A stretch of DNA of 64,000 bases, taken from NCBI GenBank assembly GCA_033297205.1, contig MU859131.1, forward strand, positions 91,119-155,118, written 5' to 3'. Numbering within the stretch: position 1 is the stretch's first letter; each line of letters starts with the position of its first letter. Below the pieces are notes generated by a model. The model did not search any database and was not told the origin of the DNA. It was given only the letters and a program-made list of their open reading frames with translations. Below, one piece after another: positions 1 through 10,958 of the stretch. This DNA comes from Pseudoneurospora amorphoporcata (taxonomy: Eukaryota; Ascomycota; Sordariomycetes; Sordariales; Sordariaceae). The translations under genes were made by a program, and so were the position numbers.

Positions 1-240
1 AATAGTAAAACCGTTCTAATTAATAATTAGAAATAAAGATTATAATTTTAATATTATAAGTGAATTAATAGTAAGACGAAACGTACGTAGCGTCGGAGCG
101 AATAAAGGAATAACCTAAGCTTTTTAAAATAGAATAATAAATTAGAATTAATTTAATAAGAATAATTTAAGGACATCAGGACTACTTATTCATAAACAAA
201 TTATAAAGTTGCATATAATATTCTATTAATTAATATTAAA

Positions 241-990
241 GAGAAGCGCTACTCGCACGTTGGCAAAACTCTACTCGCACGTAGATCCACATTTTTTTCC
301 CATACATAACCCGAACCCGCTCGAAGTCTGCCATAGCTGATGTATTCTTTCATAAATTTCGCCAAGCACATCTGGGCATTTCAATCTTTCAAGGTTGCTA
401 TGCTATGCCAAGCCTAGATTCTAGACTGTAGCGTACGCACTCCTAGATTTGTACTCAGATCTAGTTCTTACAGAGCATTTATATAGCGGTCTTACAGGGC
501 ACTTAGCGGCACGGTCGCATGCGCCCGTCAGCTAAGTCACTACATCGGTCATCTACATCGCAATTAGCTAAGAAAACGCACAGAAAAATGATGGATCATT
601 CTATACTATGAACAGATGCTAGCGCTTTGTTTACTTAATAATATCTAATAATGCGCAACGTAGTAGATTGAAGGATTATAATGTGATGATGCATGCGATG
701 GTAGTTTGGTAAAGGAAGTAGTATGATAAGGCACTAGTGCTGGTACTAGAAAATCACGAGTTAGACTGCTCAGTCTGGGCTGGTCTGGGCGCCCAGACTA
801 GGGTGGCCAGTGCAGTACGACTGCAGGAGTCTGAACGTGTACTGAGCTGAAATCTGGGAGCTTGGCAGGCACGGTACAACCTAGATGGGTGTGGGACTAT
901 AGCAGGTCGCCAGGGTTCGGGTTATGTATGGGGAAAAAATGTGGATCCACGTGCGAGTAGAGTTTTGCCAACGTGCGAGTAGCGCTTCTC
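241..990. mobile_element. Inverted-repeat element, hAT-like MITE (copy 1)
   Basis: A 750-bp element bounded by terminal inverted repeats of about 78 bp (241-318 and about 914-990) that differ at only about two places. Both ends read GAGAAGCGCTACTCGCACG going inward. An exact 8-bp direct repeat ATATTAAA flanks it at 233-240 and 991-998, as expected of a target-site duplication. Inside each arm the 12-mer CTACTCGCACGT occurs twice (249-260 and 271-282 on the left). No transposase frame is present, so the element is non-autonomous. Eight-bp duplications are typical of the hAT superfamily; that assignment is inference. The element is much less AT-rich than its surroundings. Confidence 0.85.
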
Positions 991-1350
991 ATATTAAAAC
1001 TCTGCATAATATTAAAATGATTATAATTATTATAAATAATAATAAGACTAAGATCAGATATAACATATTTAAAATTTTATAAAAAATATTAATTTAATTA
1101 TAACAAATATTTAAATTTTAAACTAACAATTATAATAATTGTAAGCATTTTAATAATTACGATCGTCTTACTATATAAAGTACAAATACCGAATTTAACT
1201 AATATATTTTAAATATACTTCGTAACGTCGTTTATATATAAATAAAGGCGTATAACTTGGGAAAAGAAATCCAAATTGAAAGAGGCATGAATATTTATAA
1301 GAATTATAAAAATTATATAAATATAAAATAAAATGAACTTATTATAATAA

Positions 1351-1985
1351 GAGAAAGTCTATTTGTATAGTCACGAATGTCTATTTAAACAGTGATCCAC
1401 TTTTCTCCTCACATATATCCCTAACCCTCGCGCGGCCACATATATCACATATATGCTTTCGAAAATTTCGCCCAGAAATCTGAGCATTACTATTTTTTTA
1501 TACGTGACATCAAACCGCAATACCCAAACTAGATACGCACTTCTATATCATACTTTATAGGGTATTTTACAGCGTACTTTATAAAATAGTTAGCAGCACG
1601 ATCGCACATTGTTCAATCGCACTCAATTTAGTGACTATCTTAATCGCATTCAATTGAGCGACTATCTCTCGCATTCAATTGCTATCAATTGCTAACGACT
1701 GTCAATTGCTAGCGACTGTCAATTGCTAGCGACTATTAATAGTTGTTACAGCTATTAGTAATTGTTACTTGTCACAGCTGTTAGTAATTATTATAGCTGT
1801 TAGCGATACGTGTGCTATGTAGAGGTCACAATGTGTAATAGGCTGTAATCTAGGGACTTGGCGGTCGCGGTACGAGCGAGACTAGTGCTGGCAGGGAGGG
1901 GACGGTAGGGTTAAGAATATATATAGGAGAAAAAAGTAGATTACCATTTGAATAGACAATTATGACCGTACAAATAGACTTTCTG
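1351..1985. mobile_element. Inverted-repeat element, hAT-like MITE (copy 2, diverged)
   Basis: A 635-bp element with imperfect terminal inverted repeats of about 78 bp (1351-1428 and 1907-1985), flanked by an exact 8-bp direct repeat TATAATAA (1343-1350 and 1986-1993). It shares its plan with the element at 241-990: a doubled inner motif, then GATCCAC, a T-rich run, and a CCCTAACCC/CCCGAACCC block. The motif CTACTCGCACG of copy 1 corresponds to CTATTTGTATA here, all transitions, as RIP would give. No coding frame is visible. The first base of the two ends does not pair. Confidence 0.75.
1655..1750. repeat. Short tandem repeat inside MITE copy 2
   Basis: Several imperfect copies of a unit like TCAATTGCTAGCGACTG follow one another, and the neighbouring DNA carries related CAATTGAGCGACTATC and TTGTTACAGCTGTTAG units. 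It lies in the interior of the inverted-repeat element and has no coding sense. Such subterminal repeats can be transposase-binding arrays, but nothing here proves that. Confidence 0.6.
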
Positions 1986-2024
1986 TATAATAAACTTAAG
2001 CTTTATATTTTAATTATTAAATAT

Positions 2025-2205
2025 TGTTACAGCTTAGCTAGATATGTGCCAGATCATATAGTTACCTCTGGTCTTTCTTTTATATTATATAAAACTATCA
2101 CCTTCATCCTATATAATTAGCTTCCTCTTCCTTCTTTATCTTTACTTATTTATCAATTACGTTAGATTATTCGTGACTACTACTCGAGATCTACGTACTG
2201 TAATA
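2025..2205 (+). repeat. 5' LTR (181 bp)
   Basis: Direct repeat of 3854-4034. It starts TGTTACAGC; its end CTGTAATA corresponds to CTGTGACA in the 3' copy, so the terminal CA has mutated. Most differences between the two copies are transitions. Confidence 0.85.
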
Positions 2206-2839
2206 CTTAAATAAAGATCTTTCTTCTTCAGTCCGATCTTACTAATCCTACTGTCATAAGTCGTACTCTCATCCTATTCTTACCCGACCGCAGAGACCGC
2301 TCGTTATCGTAATTGAACGTAGAGGCTCCCATTAACTGCTTGGAACCTCTATCACTACCTTGAGTTTTTATTTAGACTCTAAATGTAAGTGCCGCGCCCT
2401 AATAGAACTAATTGGAGTTTATAAGGATGCTTATAGTCTGTGCAACAACTGGTGCCCTAAACCCAGGCTCTCTATCCAAACCCTAAACTCTATATTTCCC
2501 TACATTACACTTTTCCAATTTCGTCTTAGTGGTTGATCCCCTCCGCTTAATTGGGACAACTCTTTTTTTCATCAATATTTCTAATAATACTAGTAAACTT
2601 CGGAATCCTAGGATATTGCTTTCCTTCGTTACCATAGCCACCGTTGCTAATCCGTTAAAGGAAGTTCAAGACGTTCTAAACTAGACCGTTGGCTAGGTTA
2701 AGAAGCAGAAAGAGCAAATCTCTAATTTGAACACTGTTGTTAACAATCTTAAAGTTTCATTAGCAACGGCCAATAGTTAACTTTCTGTTCTACTAAAGGC
2801 TATAGGCAATAAGGAAAAGACTAACCACAAGCCCAAATC

Positions 2840-3390
2840 CTCCCTTCTAGATATCGATAAGTTCACTAGAGCTAATTATAGCTTCGAGACCTGGCTTCCT
2901 AACCTTCGTGCTAAGCTTCGTATCGATAGTGACGCTTTTGGTAATAATGAAGCTTAGTTTTTCTATATTTACAATAGATTGGATAATAAGATCCAGGCCC
3001 TAGTTATGCCTCAAGTTCGATAGGCTTCTGACTCTAACTCCTTCGACCCTGAAGAATTCATTGACCAACTGAACCGCATCTTCGACGATCCTCACAAGGT
3101 CTAGCAGGCTTAGAATGCTCTCCTTGCCCTTAAACAATACGAAGATGCCTTCGCTATCTTCATCGCCAAATTCAAACCTCTCCTCTATAAATCTAGAGCT
3201 AATTAATAGAATGAAGAGTCTAAAATCAGTATCCTTCGCCAAGCTCTTAATAAGAAAACCAGAAAGCGAGCCCTGCAGCTCCGGCCAGTTCTGAATACCT
3301 ACGTGGAGTTTATAAAGTAGCTCAAAGATGCGCTAAACTCAATCCATTTTAACGGAAGTCATAAGACTGCTAAGAACCCTGATTCCATAA
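2840..3390 (+). pseudogene. Decayed Gag-like coding remnant
   Basis: One forward frame gives a retrotransposon Gag-like protein, with recognisable pieces such as FETWLPNLRAKL, FFYIYNRLDNKI, FDPEEFIDQLNRIFDDP and FAIFIAKFKPLLYKSRA. Several in-frame TAG/TAA codons interrupt it, at places where Gln (CAG/CAA) or Trp (TGG) would fit. There is no evident frameshift, so damage is by point mutation, as RIP produces. It is part of the LTR element at 2025-4034. The family is most like Gag of Ty3/Gypsy elements of fungi, an inference from the style of the sequence alone. Confidence 0.7.
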
Positions 3391-3853
3391 AGTTAGATGC
3401 CATTCAAGCTTCCATCCAGACTCTGGAATTGGCCAGACCTTCTAGGTCCAAATTCAATACTGCTAAAGTAGGTCTATCGTCTTTACGTGCCCAGCTCAAT
3501 ATGGTTCAAAGTCCTTCATCCGAGAGGAGGATTTAGACGATGATTCAGATGATGATTCAGATAATGATTTTGGTCATGAGTTCGGATATGACTATTTAAC
3601 AGATTCTGAACTGGATTTCGAGTACAAACTTGAGCATATCGTCTATAGAAGTCGGACTAAATGTTGATGTTTTATCTCTTTTTTCTTTACTACATTGTTG
3701 AGTCAACTATCTAGATTGTCGGGTCCCCTTCATACTACACGTCATATGTTACTGCTTTTCATTATTCAAAACTATCTAAAAACAGCGTTGCTTTCTTCTT
3801 TTCTAAGTCTTCTTCGACTCTGGGGCTGAGTCTCTTTTAAGGTGGGAGGGTAA

Positions 3854-4034
3854 TGTTACAGCTCAGCCGGATATGTGCCAGATTACATGGTTACCTCTGA
3901 TCTTTCTCTCATATCATATAAGACCATCGCCTTTATCCTATGTAACTAGCTTCCTCTTCCTTCTTCATCTTTACTTATTTATCAATTACGTCAGATTATT
4001 CGTGACCATCACTCGAGATCTACGTGCTGTGACA
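3854..4034 (+). repeat. 3' LTR (181 bp)
   Basis: Direct repeat of 2025-2205, beginning TGTTACAGC and ending GCTGTGACA, so the canonical TG...CA ends survive. The target-site duplication AATAT follows at 4035-4039. Confidence 0.85.
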
Positions 4035-4224
4035 AATATACTAATATAATATTAAACCTTTAAAGAATAAATATAATTAACGGGCGTATAATTAAAGCTA
4101 CGTTATATTTTACTATACAATATCTAAAATCTACTATATACTACACAAATCTTCAATATTATATAATGTATTATTCCTAACTATAAACAAAGTACTAAAT
4201 TTCGTAAATAATAAAAAGAATTCA

Positions 4225-4520
4225 AAATTGCTATAATATAAGTCTATAAGAGACCTCAGCGCCGCTAAGCTCCACGCTAGCTTCGACAGCCAAGCTCTCA
4301 GCAGGTATATACAACCCAGCACTGATGACAAGCCCACCCCCTACCACCTCCTGAAAGTAAAGAGTTCCTTCCTTATTTAAGCTAGGACTAGGAAAATTGG
4401 GCTAAGATCCTTCCTCTTAGAATATAGCATGCTAGAAGTAATAATGCTATATTGTAAATGTGGGGCGGAGGAAGAGACTTTCGAATATATTATACTAGAC
4501 TGCTTCAAAATAATAGTATA
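4225..4520 (+). pseudogene. LINE (Tad1-like) ORF2 tail fragment
   Basis: A forward frame with one internal TAA reads as the extreme C-terminus of a fungal non-LTR retrotransposon ORF2. The line RTRKIGLRSFLLEYSMLEV is followed by a Cys-rich motif (YCKCGAEEETFEYIILDC), which matches the R-x-G-K-I-G-L-x-x-F-L and C-x-C...H/Y-x-x-x-x-C pattern after the RNase H domain of Tad1-type elements. Only about 100 codons remain. No reverse transcriptase domain is present, so this is a dead fragment. The family call rests on motif resemblance. Confidence 0.6.
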
Positions 4521-5541
4521 TAGGTACTAGCCTAAATAGCCAGCCAAGAAAATAGAGTTCTACAAACTCTTCAATTCTGTAGAGGGAACGGAGTAGCTAA
4601 TTAGGTAGCTATTAAGATAGGGTCGATTAAAAGAATATCAGTTAGTAGTATAATTAAAAATAGAGTAGAAAGAAAAAGAGTTATTATAAAGTTAGTAATA
4701 TTATTATATATAGAATTTATATCTATAGCGGTGAGAGCGAAGCGGGGACGAAGTTTTCCTTTTTTAAAATTATTATATAAGGTAACCAAAGGATAAGTAG
4801 TAGATAAAAACCCTAACGATAGTGTAGTAGCTTAAATAGTTCTATTCTTTAAAACTTTTATCGAATGCTCCTAAAATATTTTTATAATACTAAACTATTT
4901 AATTACAACTAAAGAAATATCGAATAGTGGAGGCGTAATATAGGTATATTAAAAGAGAGAGTTGGCGTTCTAATTAGTAATATTACCGTTATTAGAGTTT
5001 ATTATTGAGGTAGTAGAAGAAATAGAGAGGTTGCGGAAGATTTTGAAATTAGTAATGCGATTAGTTAAATTTATTATTTTATTAAGGGGTTAACGTTAAG
5101 TAGCGTACGAAAAGTGGAACGATAGTTATTTATTGAATAGTTTAATAATGAAAGATTATTTTTAATTTTCATAAGTATAGATATAAGTTCGATATTTAAG
5201 GTCGTATACGTAGCGGGGACGAAATAATTAAAAGTATTAGCACTCGGAGTAGGGAGGGTAGGAATAGTTTAAGGCGTAGTAGGAGCGATAATAGGGCTTT
5301 TAATTAAAGGATTGCTATAAGTTGTTTTATATTCAGTATAGGCTACTTTCTAAACAGCTGTAGTACTAGTAATTTTACTGATAATAATATCTTGATTAGA
5401 AGGAGTCGTAATATTAAGTAGTTTAAGCGTAGCGCTATAGAAGGCGAGGCTTTCGTTTTTAATATTATTAGGGATTTCTTTTTTAGTTTTGCTTATATTT
5501 TTATATTAGATATAGGTAGTATTAACTTTATTAATTACTTT

Positions 5542-6210
5542 TGTTAACGTGTGGCTAGTACTGTGCCTTGTAACTGCCCTGTACTACCCTGTAGTATAGT
5601 AGGCTGGTCACTAGGGAACTTAGTCTCCACAGAATGTGTTAGAATAACAGGGCTTGGCCATTGCGTTCTCAGCCTCGCCACCGTTCTTGGCTTCGCCACT
5701 ATATTCTTGGCTTCGCTAACTTATTTAGCATTCCTTCTAGATTGATTAGTCATTATGGAATGCATTGGAAACTTACAGATCTAGTTTCTTTCCTTTTATA
5801 GCAGAGTGTCCCTACTGACTTACAGCAAGCTTCTATACTCTGGAAGCTTCTAGACACTTAGCATTTATGTATATAAAGACCTCTCCTCTCTGTTAGTTAG
5901 TCACTCCTTAAGCAAGCAAGCAAGCAAGGACACTCAAGCAATACAATACGGTCTTTTCTTATAGTGCAGAGTTCACTATAATAAGTTGTTTTCCACAGTG
6001 TAGAGTTCACTGTAATCTTCTGTCTTGAGAGCAGAGTCCTCTCTAAGACTTCTTTTACAACACTCCTATTGTATCTGCAATCACGCTGCTTTCTTCAGCA
6101 CTGCTGTCGTATCACCGCTTCCGCTCCGCTTAGCTACAAGTGCATAGTTCACTGTAGCGTCCCTATACTAGTACTATCATCATAGGCTAGTTAGGGCATT
6201 GCAGCAAACA
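5542..6210 (+). repeat. Solo LTR, copy A (669 bp)
   Basis: A TG...CA unit starting TGTTAACGTG and ending CAGCAAACA, flanked by the exact 5-bp duplication ACTTT (5537-5541 and 6211-6215). A second copy lies at 7166-7812. Both contain the box GTATATAAAG (about 5869 here), a CAAG/AAGC tandem run just downstream (about 5912-5930), and several short 'GTGCAGAGTTCACTGTAAT' units. The TATA box suggests the U3/R boundary. The orientation is set by the TATA box. No internal domain adjoins either copy, so each is a recombination-derived solo LTR. Confidence 0.8.
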
Positions 6211-7165
6211 ACTTTAAATTAGTAGCGAAAATAAAATATAGACGATAGGATAAGTTAATTTATAAATATATATACGGTAAATAGCGATATTAACGTTAGT
6301 ACAAAATTAATTAAAAGTAGATTTAGGAGTACGAAAATTCGAAGGTACGGCTTTAATTAAATAAATAAGGACTTATACGTAATAGAGGCACGGCTTTATA
6401 TATTTATTATAATAGTTAGAAATAAATAATATAATTTTTTTTACGTAGGATAAAGTTAGTATTAATTGCAACGCGCTTAGAATGGAGGTGGTTTTTACGA
6501 TTAGAAGGAGGAGTTATAGTATTAACATTATTAACGATAGGTTCTTTAGGTTCGGTAGGGGTGGTAGGATTATTTATATTAAGTAAAAAAAAAATTGTAA
6601 TATAATAAAAAGGAGAAAAAAAGAAAGAAGAAGAAAGATTGAAGGGGGAGGGGCCCTTCTTATACTTTTTAGGGGGGGTAGGGCTTATCTTAATTTATAT
6701 TCGTTAAAATAAAATAAAAAAGAGGATAGATGTTTATAATATAAACCCGTAGCGGAAAAGAGGATTTAATTATTGTAGAGCTTTATGTCCGTAGTAAATA
6801 TAGAAAAGTGTATAAAATTTAGTTTTTTCGAAGAGTAGAAAACTAGTGAGGGCACTTACTACTAATAGTATATAATTAGATAAGCCCTAGTAGATATTAT
6901 TAAGCAGCTAGTACGACGTGGGAGGTTTTTACTTAGGAAATACGGTTTTTCCTCCCAGCTTTAACTAACAAAGGACTGTATATTCTGATGGGCGATTAGA
7001 TAGTTAGTTAAGCGTGAATAAGATTATTATTATAAGTCTATAATTTTAGTATCTTCGGATTTAGGATACTACAATTTAAGGTCTTCGGGTTAAAAATTAA
7101 AATTAATAAATTCAAAGTTAGTATTTTTAAATTTATTTTAATAATTCTTTATTCTTTTAAATTTA

Positions 7166-7812
7166 TGTTAACGTGTAGCTAGTACTGTGCCTTGTAACTG
7201 CCTTGTACTACCTTGCAGTATAGAAGGCTGATTGCTGAGGACACTATTCCTTCTACGTTACAGAATCAGTCAACTCAGCCCTCACAGAATCTACTAGAAC
7301 ACAGAGGTTTCACCACTGCGTTCTGGATTCTCGAACCTGTTCAGCATTCTCCCTAGATTGATTTGTCATTATGGAATGTAACAGAAACTCATAGATTCAA
7401 CTCTTTCCTTTCATGGTATAGTACTCTTACAAGCACTTCTACACTCTAGAAGCTTCTAGACACTCAGTACCTATGTATATAAAGACCTCTCCTCTCCGTT
7501 AGTTAGTCACTCCTTAAGCAAGCAAGCAAGGACACTCAAGCAATACAATACGGTCTTTTCTTATAGTGCAGAGGTCACTATAATAAGTTGTTTTCCACAG
7601 TGCAGAGTTCACTGTAATCTTCTGTCTTGAGAGCAGAGTCCTCTCTAAGACCTCTTTTACAACACTCCTATTGTATCTGCAATCACGCTGCTTCCTTCAG
7701 CACTGCTGTCGTACCACCGCTTCCGCTCCGCTCAGCTACAAGTGCATAGTTCACTGTAGTATCCCTATACTAGTACTATCATCATAGGCTAGTTAGGGCA
7801 TTACAGCAAACA
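7166..7812 (+). repeat. Solo LTR, copy B (647 bp)
   Basis: Same family and orientation as 5542-6210, again starting TGTTAACGTG and ending CAGCAAACA, but with its own exact 5-bp duplication ATTTA (7161-7165 and 7813-7817). Different duplications show that the two copies inserted independently and are not the two ends of one element. The AAGC tandem run is shorter than in copy A. A GTATATAAAG box is kept near 7475. Confidence 0.8.
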
Positions 7813-8885
7813 ATTTATATTTTCGGAAGAAAAATATCAATTCCCGACCAAATTTCCAATTAAAAATCTCTATGTTATTTAAATTATTCTTATTTTTAAA
7901 TCGGATAATACTTTAGCGAAGGAAAATTTTCTATACGTCTTTATTGCGTAAAGAATTAATAAATTCCTTAATATAAATTCTAAGTAGTTAATTATTATTT
8001 CGAATTACCTTACCTAATTATAAGTAAGTTATTTTAATATTCTCCTCTTAAGGTAAAGGTAAAATTAATATTTTTTAATCTTATAAATTAAGGATTAATT
8101 AAAGTCGTAATTATATTCTAGCAGTTTAGAAATAATTAATAGGATATATAAAATAAAGGTAGGGGTTAGACTTGAAATATTGAAATTCGGAATAAGTAAA
8201 TAGCAAAGAATAAGATTAATTTGAAAATTAATTAATTTAAATATAAGATTAAGCAAATTAGGTGTAAATATATATCAGTTATTAAGTAAAGGCAGAAGGG
8301 GCGTTTTATAAAACGAGGGTTCTATTATATCAGGCAAATCAAATAAATCGGATATTATTACCCAAATATATTTTACTCTAATTAGAATCGTTTATTAAGT
8401 AAATAGTTAGCTATAATAGGGACAATTAATTTTATTCTAAAATAGACTTAGAGGTTATATTCAGATTAAAGTAAAATCCTCCTATAATCTTTTTGTTACT
8501 CTACAGCTAACGGTTAAAAAACGCAAAACCCGCTCAGACCTGCTGCTATAGAAAGTAGTAGGTGGGGTCGCGAGTAGGGTTTCGGAGGCTCAGCCGAGTC
8601 TGACTAAGACTAAAGTACGGGCGGGAATACAGCGACAAACGACGGGAAGGTGTCACGACAATGTGGCTCGTGCGGTTCATGTTTCATGCTATCCGTCAGT
8701 AGACATACGTCAGCGCCCGAGGTGTTGTTGTTAGGTGAACCGCCGAAAAACTCAACTTTGGGAAGGATCGTATGTCTTTCTACTTTTTCACGATTCCTCT
8801 TTTTGCATACTCTATCGTTACTGTGAATTGCCCTATCTTCGAAACCTACTTACATCTTCACATTCTCAGCTCACCACTAGAAAAG

Positions 8886-9393
8886 ATGGGAGTGGCGTCA
8901 GCAATCTTCCTGGTCATCGTGACCATTTTCTGTACGGTTCCCAAACAGAGGCCCCGCTCAATTACTCCCTCGGAATGGCATCTGCAGGCCCGAATGTTTA
9001 CACCCACTAACCAAAGAGATCAAAAAGGTCCTCCGATCGCCGTTTTTGCCATCGCCGGCTGTGGGGCAGACCTCCTAATCAACATCTGCCTGACCCTATT
9101 GGGGTATGTTTCTCTGTGCTTAGATGACTTTCAGACTTCTAGACTACACTATCCATAGATCTTCCGGGCAACACTGGGGTAAAACACACTGACCGATTTG
9201 TCAACCTCCTGATAGTTATATCCCCGGTCACGTCCATGCCTTTTATCTCGAATATGTCTACTACGACCGACGGGAGCGGTTGAGACAAGGCTCCATCGTC
9301 ACCGACCGCGCTCCTGGTGTCTATAGCAATAAGGTGCAGAATGGCGGGAACCCACACGGATATGGGACTATTGTGCAGCCGAACGCTTCGTAG
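8886..9393 (+). CDS. pmp3: Pmp3/UPF0057 (RCI-type) membrane proteolipid
   Basis: Three exons, 8886-8931, 9028-9103 and 9216-9393, join to a 99-aa protein. The join gives the hallmarks of the Pmp3/RCI2 stress-proteolipid family: a first hydrophobic segment, a Pro-Pro turn (CPPIAVF), AGCGADLLINICLTLLGY as second segment, then IPGHVHAFYLEYVYYDRRE. Fungal members often have a longer polar C-terminus, as here (APGVYSNKVQNGG... to an Ala-Ser end). The family acts in the plasma membrane and affects membrane potential and salt tolerance in yeast. Intron 2 has a clean GTATGT donor and a TAG acceptor. Intron 1 has donor GTACGG, a CACTAACC branch site and an unusual AAG acceptor, so that join is less sure. 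It is the first gene after the AT-rich block. Confidence 0.8.
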
Positions 9394-10958
9394 GCAAGGC
9401 GGGAAGAAAGGCACTTTGATGTTGCCTTGCTGGGAGGTATGATTTAGAAGTATGAGGGGCCAGAACGTTGACGGGGCCGAGACGATACGCAAAGACGGAT
9501 TGAGGTCAGGGATAGTAATGGCGGTAACGAAAGAGTGGCTTTTTGGGGGAGTCCTCCGACGCTTTGGGGTCGATGTGGAGGCTAGACGTGGGTTTTCTTA
9601 ATGATACCTACGATACTTTGCTTGGGTTGCTCTGTTGTATCGTCGGACAAGTTACCATCTACTCGAAGTAGTTTGATGCCCCCGTATGGTGGGTAAAAAG
9701 ATTTAGCTCCATAGTGTTGTAATTTGACTTATGTTATGTGCATCTGTTGGTGTCTTATAAAAGAGAGTTTGATTAAGGTTGATGTGCTGCTTTTTTGACA
9801 GGCCGGAGGTGGATGACGGACTCGCACTGGCTGGACCCGGCGGCCCGGAGTAGCCAACTCCATTCTACGGCGCCCAGGCCGGGCGGGTCCTCCAGATCCC
9901 CGCGTCAGCCCAAGCAGGCTGCGGCAGTGGGCCCGGAAAGAACCACTGTACCCCGCACTCGACCCCAAGCTCCCCGGGTCTCAGCCACTTCTCATTCGGA
10001 GGACCCCACTCATGATCCCAATGATGGCTTCGGCCGGGGGACCTTTGAAAGAGAGCCACGACTTCTTGCAGTTGCAGCACGCATCCTTTTTCATCACTTG
10101 CCGTCTTTCTTTGATTGCTCTCATTCGCTGACCCAACAGTTTCACGTACACTATCAAAGACCAGTCCTTCTCAAGGACGAATCAAGAAAATGAAGGGACT
10201 CGACATCGGACTTGTTGTTCCACATGTTCCACTTGTTCTCTTTCTCGAAAACCACCCCCCCCAAACAGACGGGATTCTCTGCATGTCAAACAACATGGCA
10301 ACAATGGTAGACCAACCCAAATAGGACTGGCAAGGAAGCGCAAAGGTTGCAAAGAACGGCAAACCACCTCTCTGGATGGTCGCAAAAAAGCGCAAAAGGA
10401 CGCTTTTTCGGACCTTCTGCAGCGACAGGAAAAGCACGAGCGAACACGAGTCGCCCACGTTGACGTCTGACAGCCGGCCATCCGAAGATTGGGACACGCA
10501 GAAAGGCTGGAAGCCGTCAATGCCGCTCTGGTCTCAGCGATCCGTCTCATCCTGAGCACCTTTTGCTACCTTATGCATGCTGCTTGACGTTCATGTCCAT
10601 TTCCCGCCTTTTCCCACGCCCATTTCCCGCCTCCCATCAACCCGAGTCGACGAGTCAACAAGTCCAGGTCAATCGCAAGGAAGTCCAGTCCCAGTCTACC
10701 TCATAGACCTCTCTGGAAAACAATCCGCGAACTGCCAGTGACCACGACACACTTGCATGCTTCTGCTGCTGCTTCCACTCGGCTGCGACTCGCTGCAACT
10801 CGCTCGCTGCACTGCGATTCCTTGCTTCTGCTTCTGCTTCTGGGCTGCTTCCGCTTCCGCTGCTGCAGTACTTTCTGACCTGCCCGCCTCCGTACCTTAG
10901 TCATACTTATCACCCGCGTCTCGTCCATTCTGCTTCGTTTTGATGCCACGCGGATAAT
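9394..10958. other. Intergenic, no gene seen
   Basis: About 1.5 kb of normal composition between the Pmp3-like gene and the 670-aa gene. The short open frames here lack ATG starts, splice context or protein-like patterns. The last part (about 10560-10950), rich in C and T with CTGCTTCTG-type runs on the plus strand, is probably promoter and 5' leader of the downstream gene. Confidence 0.5.

Larger units (their letters stand above)
2025..4034 (+). mobile_element. Short Gag-only LTR retrotransposon, RIP-damaged
   Basis: Two 181-bp direct repeats (2025-2205 and 3854-4034) begin TGTTACAGC and end in CA or its mutated form. They flank about 1.65 kb of internal DNA. The insertion is bracketed by an exact 5-bp duplication AATAT (2020-2024 and 4035-4039). 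A purine tract GGTGGGAGGGTAA lies just before the 3' LTR and serves as polypurine tract. The interior holds a Gag-like frame followed by an acidic Asp-rich stretch (about 3525-3600), but no protease, reverse transcriptase or integrase. It is therefore a non-autonomous element that would need a partner's enzymes. I could not recognise a tRNA primer site after the 5' LTR. Confidence 0.85.
1..8500. other. AT-rich, RIP-like transposon-relic block
   Basis: Long stretches consist almost only of A and T, rich in TA, with stop codons in every frame, broken by short islands of normal composition. The islands are the transposon pieces listed separately. The former Gag frame at about 2840-3390 carries TAG/TAA where Gln or Trp codons are expected, which fits C-to-T change on either strand as in fungal RIP. 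No convincing cellular gene lies here. The stretches 4560-5540, 6211-7165 and 7813-8500 hold only decayed sequence I cannot assign. The change to normal composition near 8500 is abrupt. The block is probably heterochromatic, which is an inference. Confidence 0.85.

Noticed and set aside
5551..5745. 64-codon frame with hydrophobic end
   Set aside because: It lies inside a solo LTR and is not kept in the second LTR copy.
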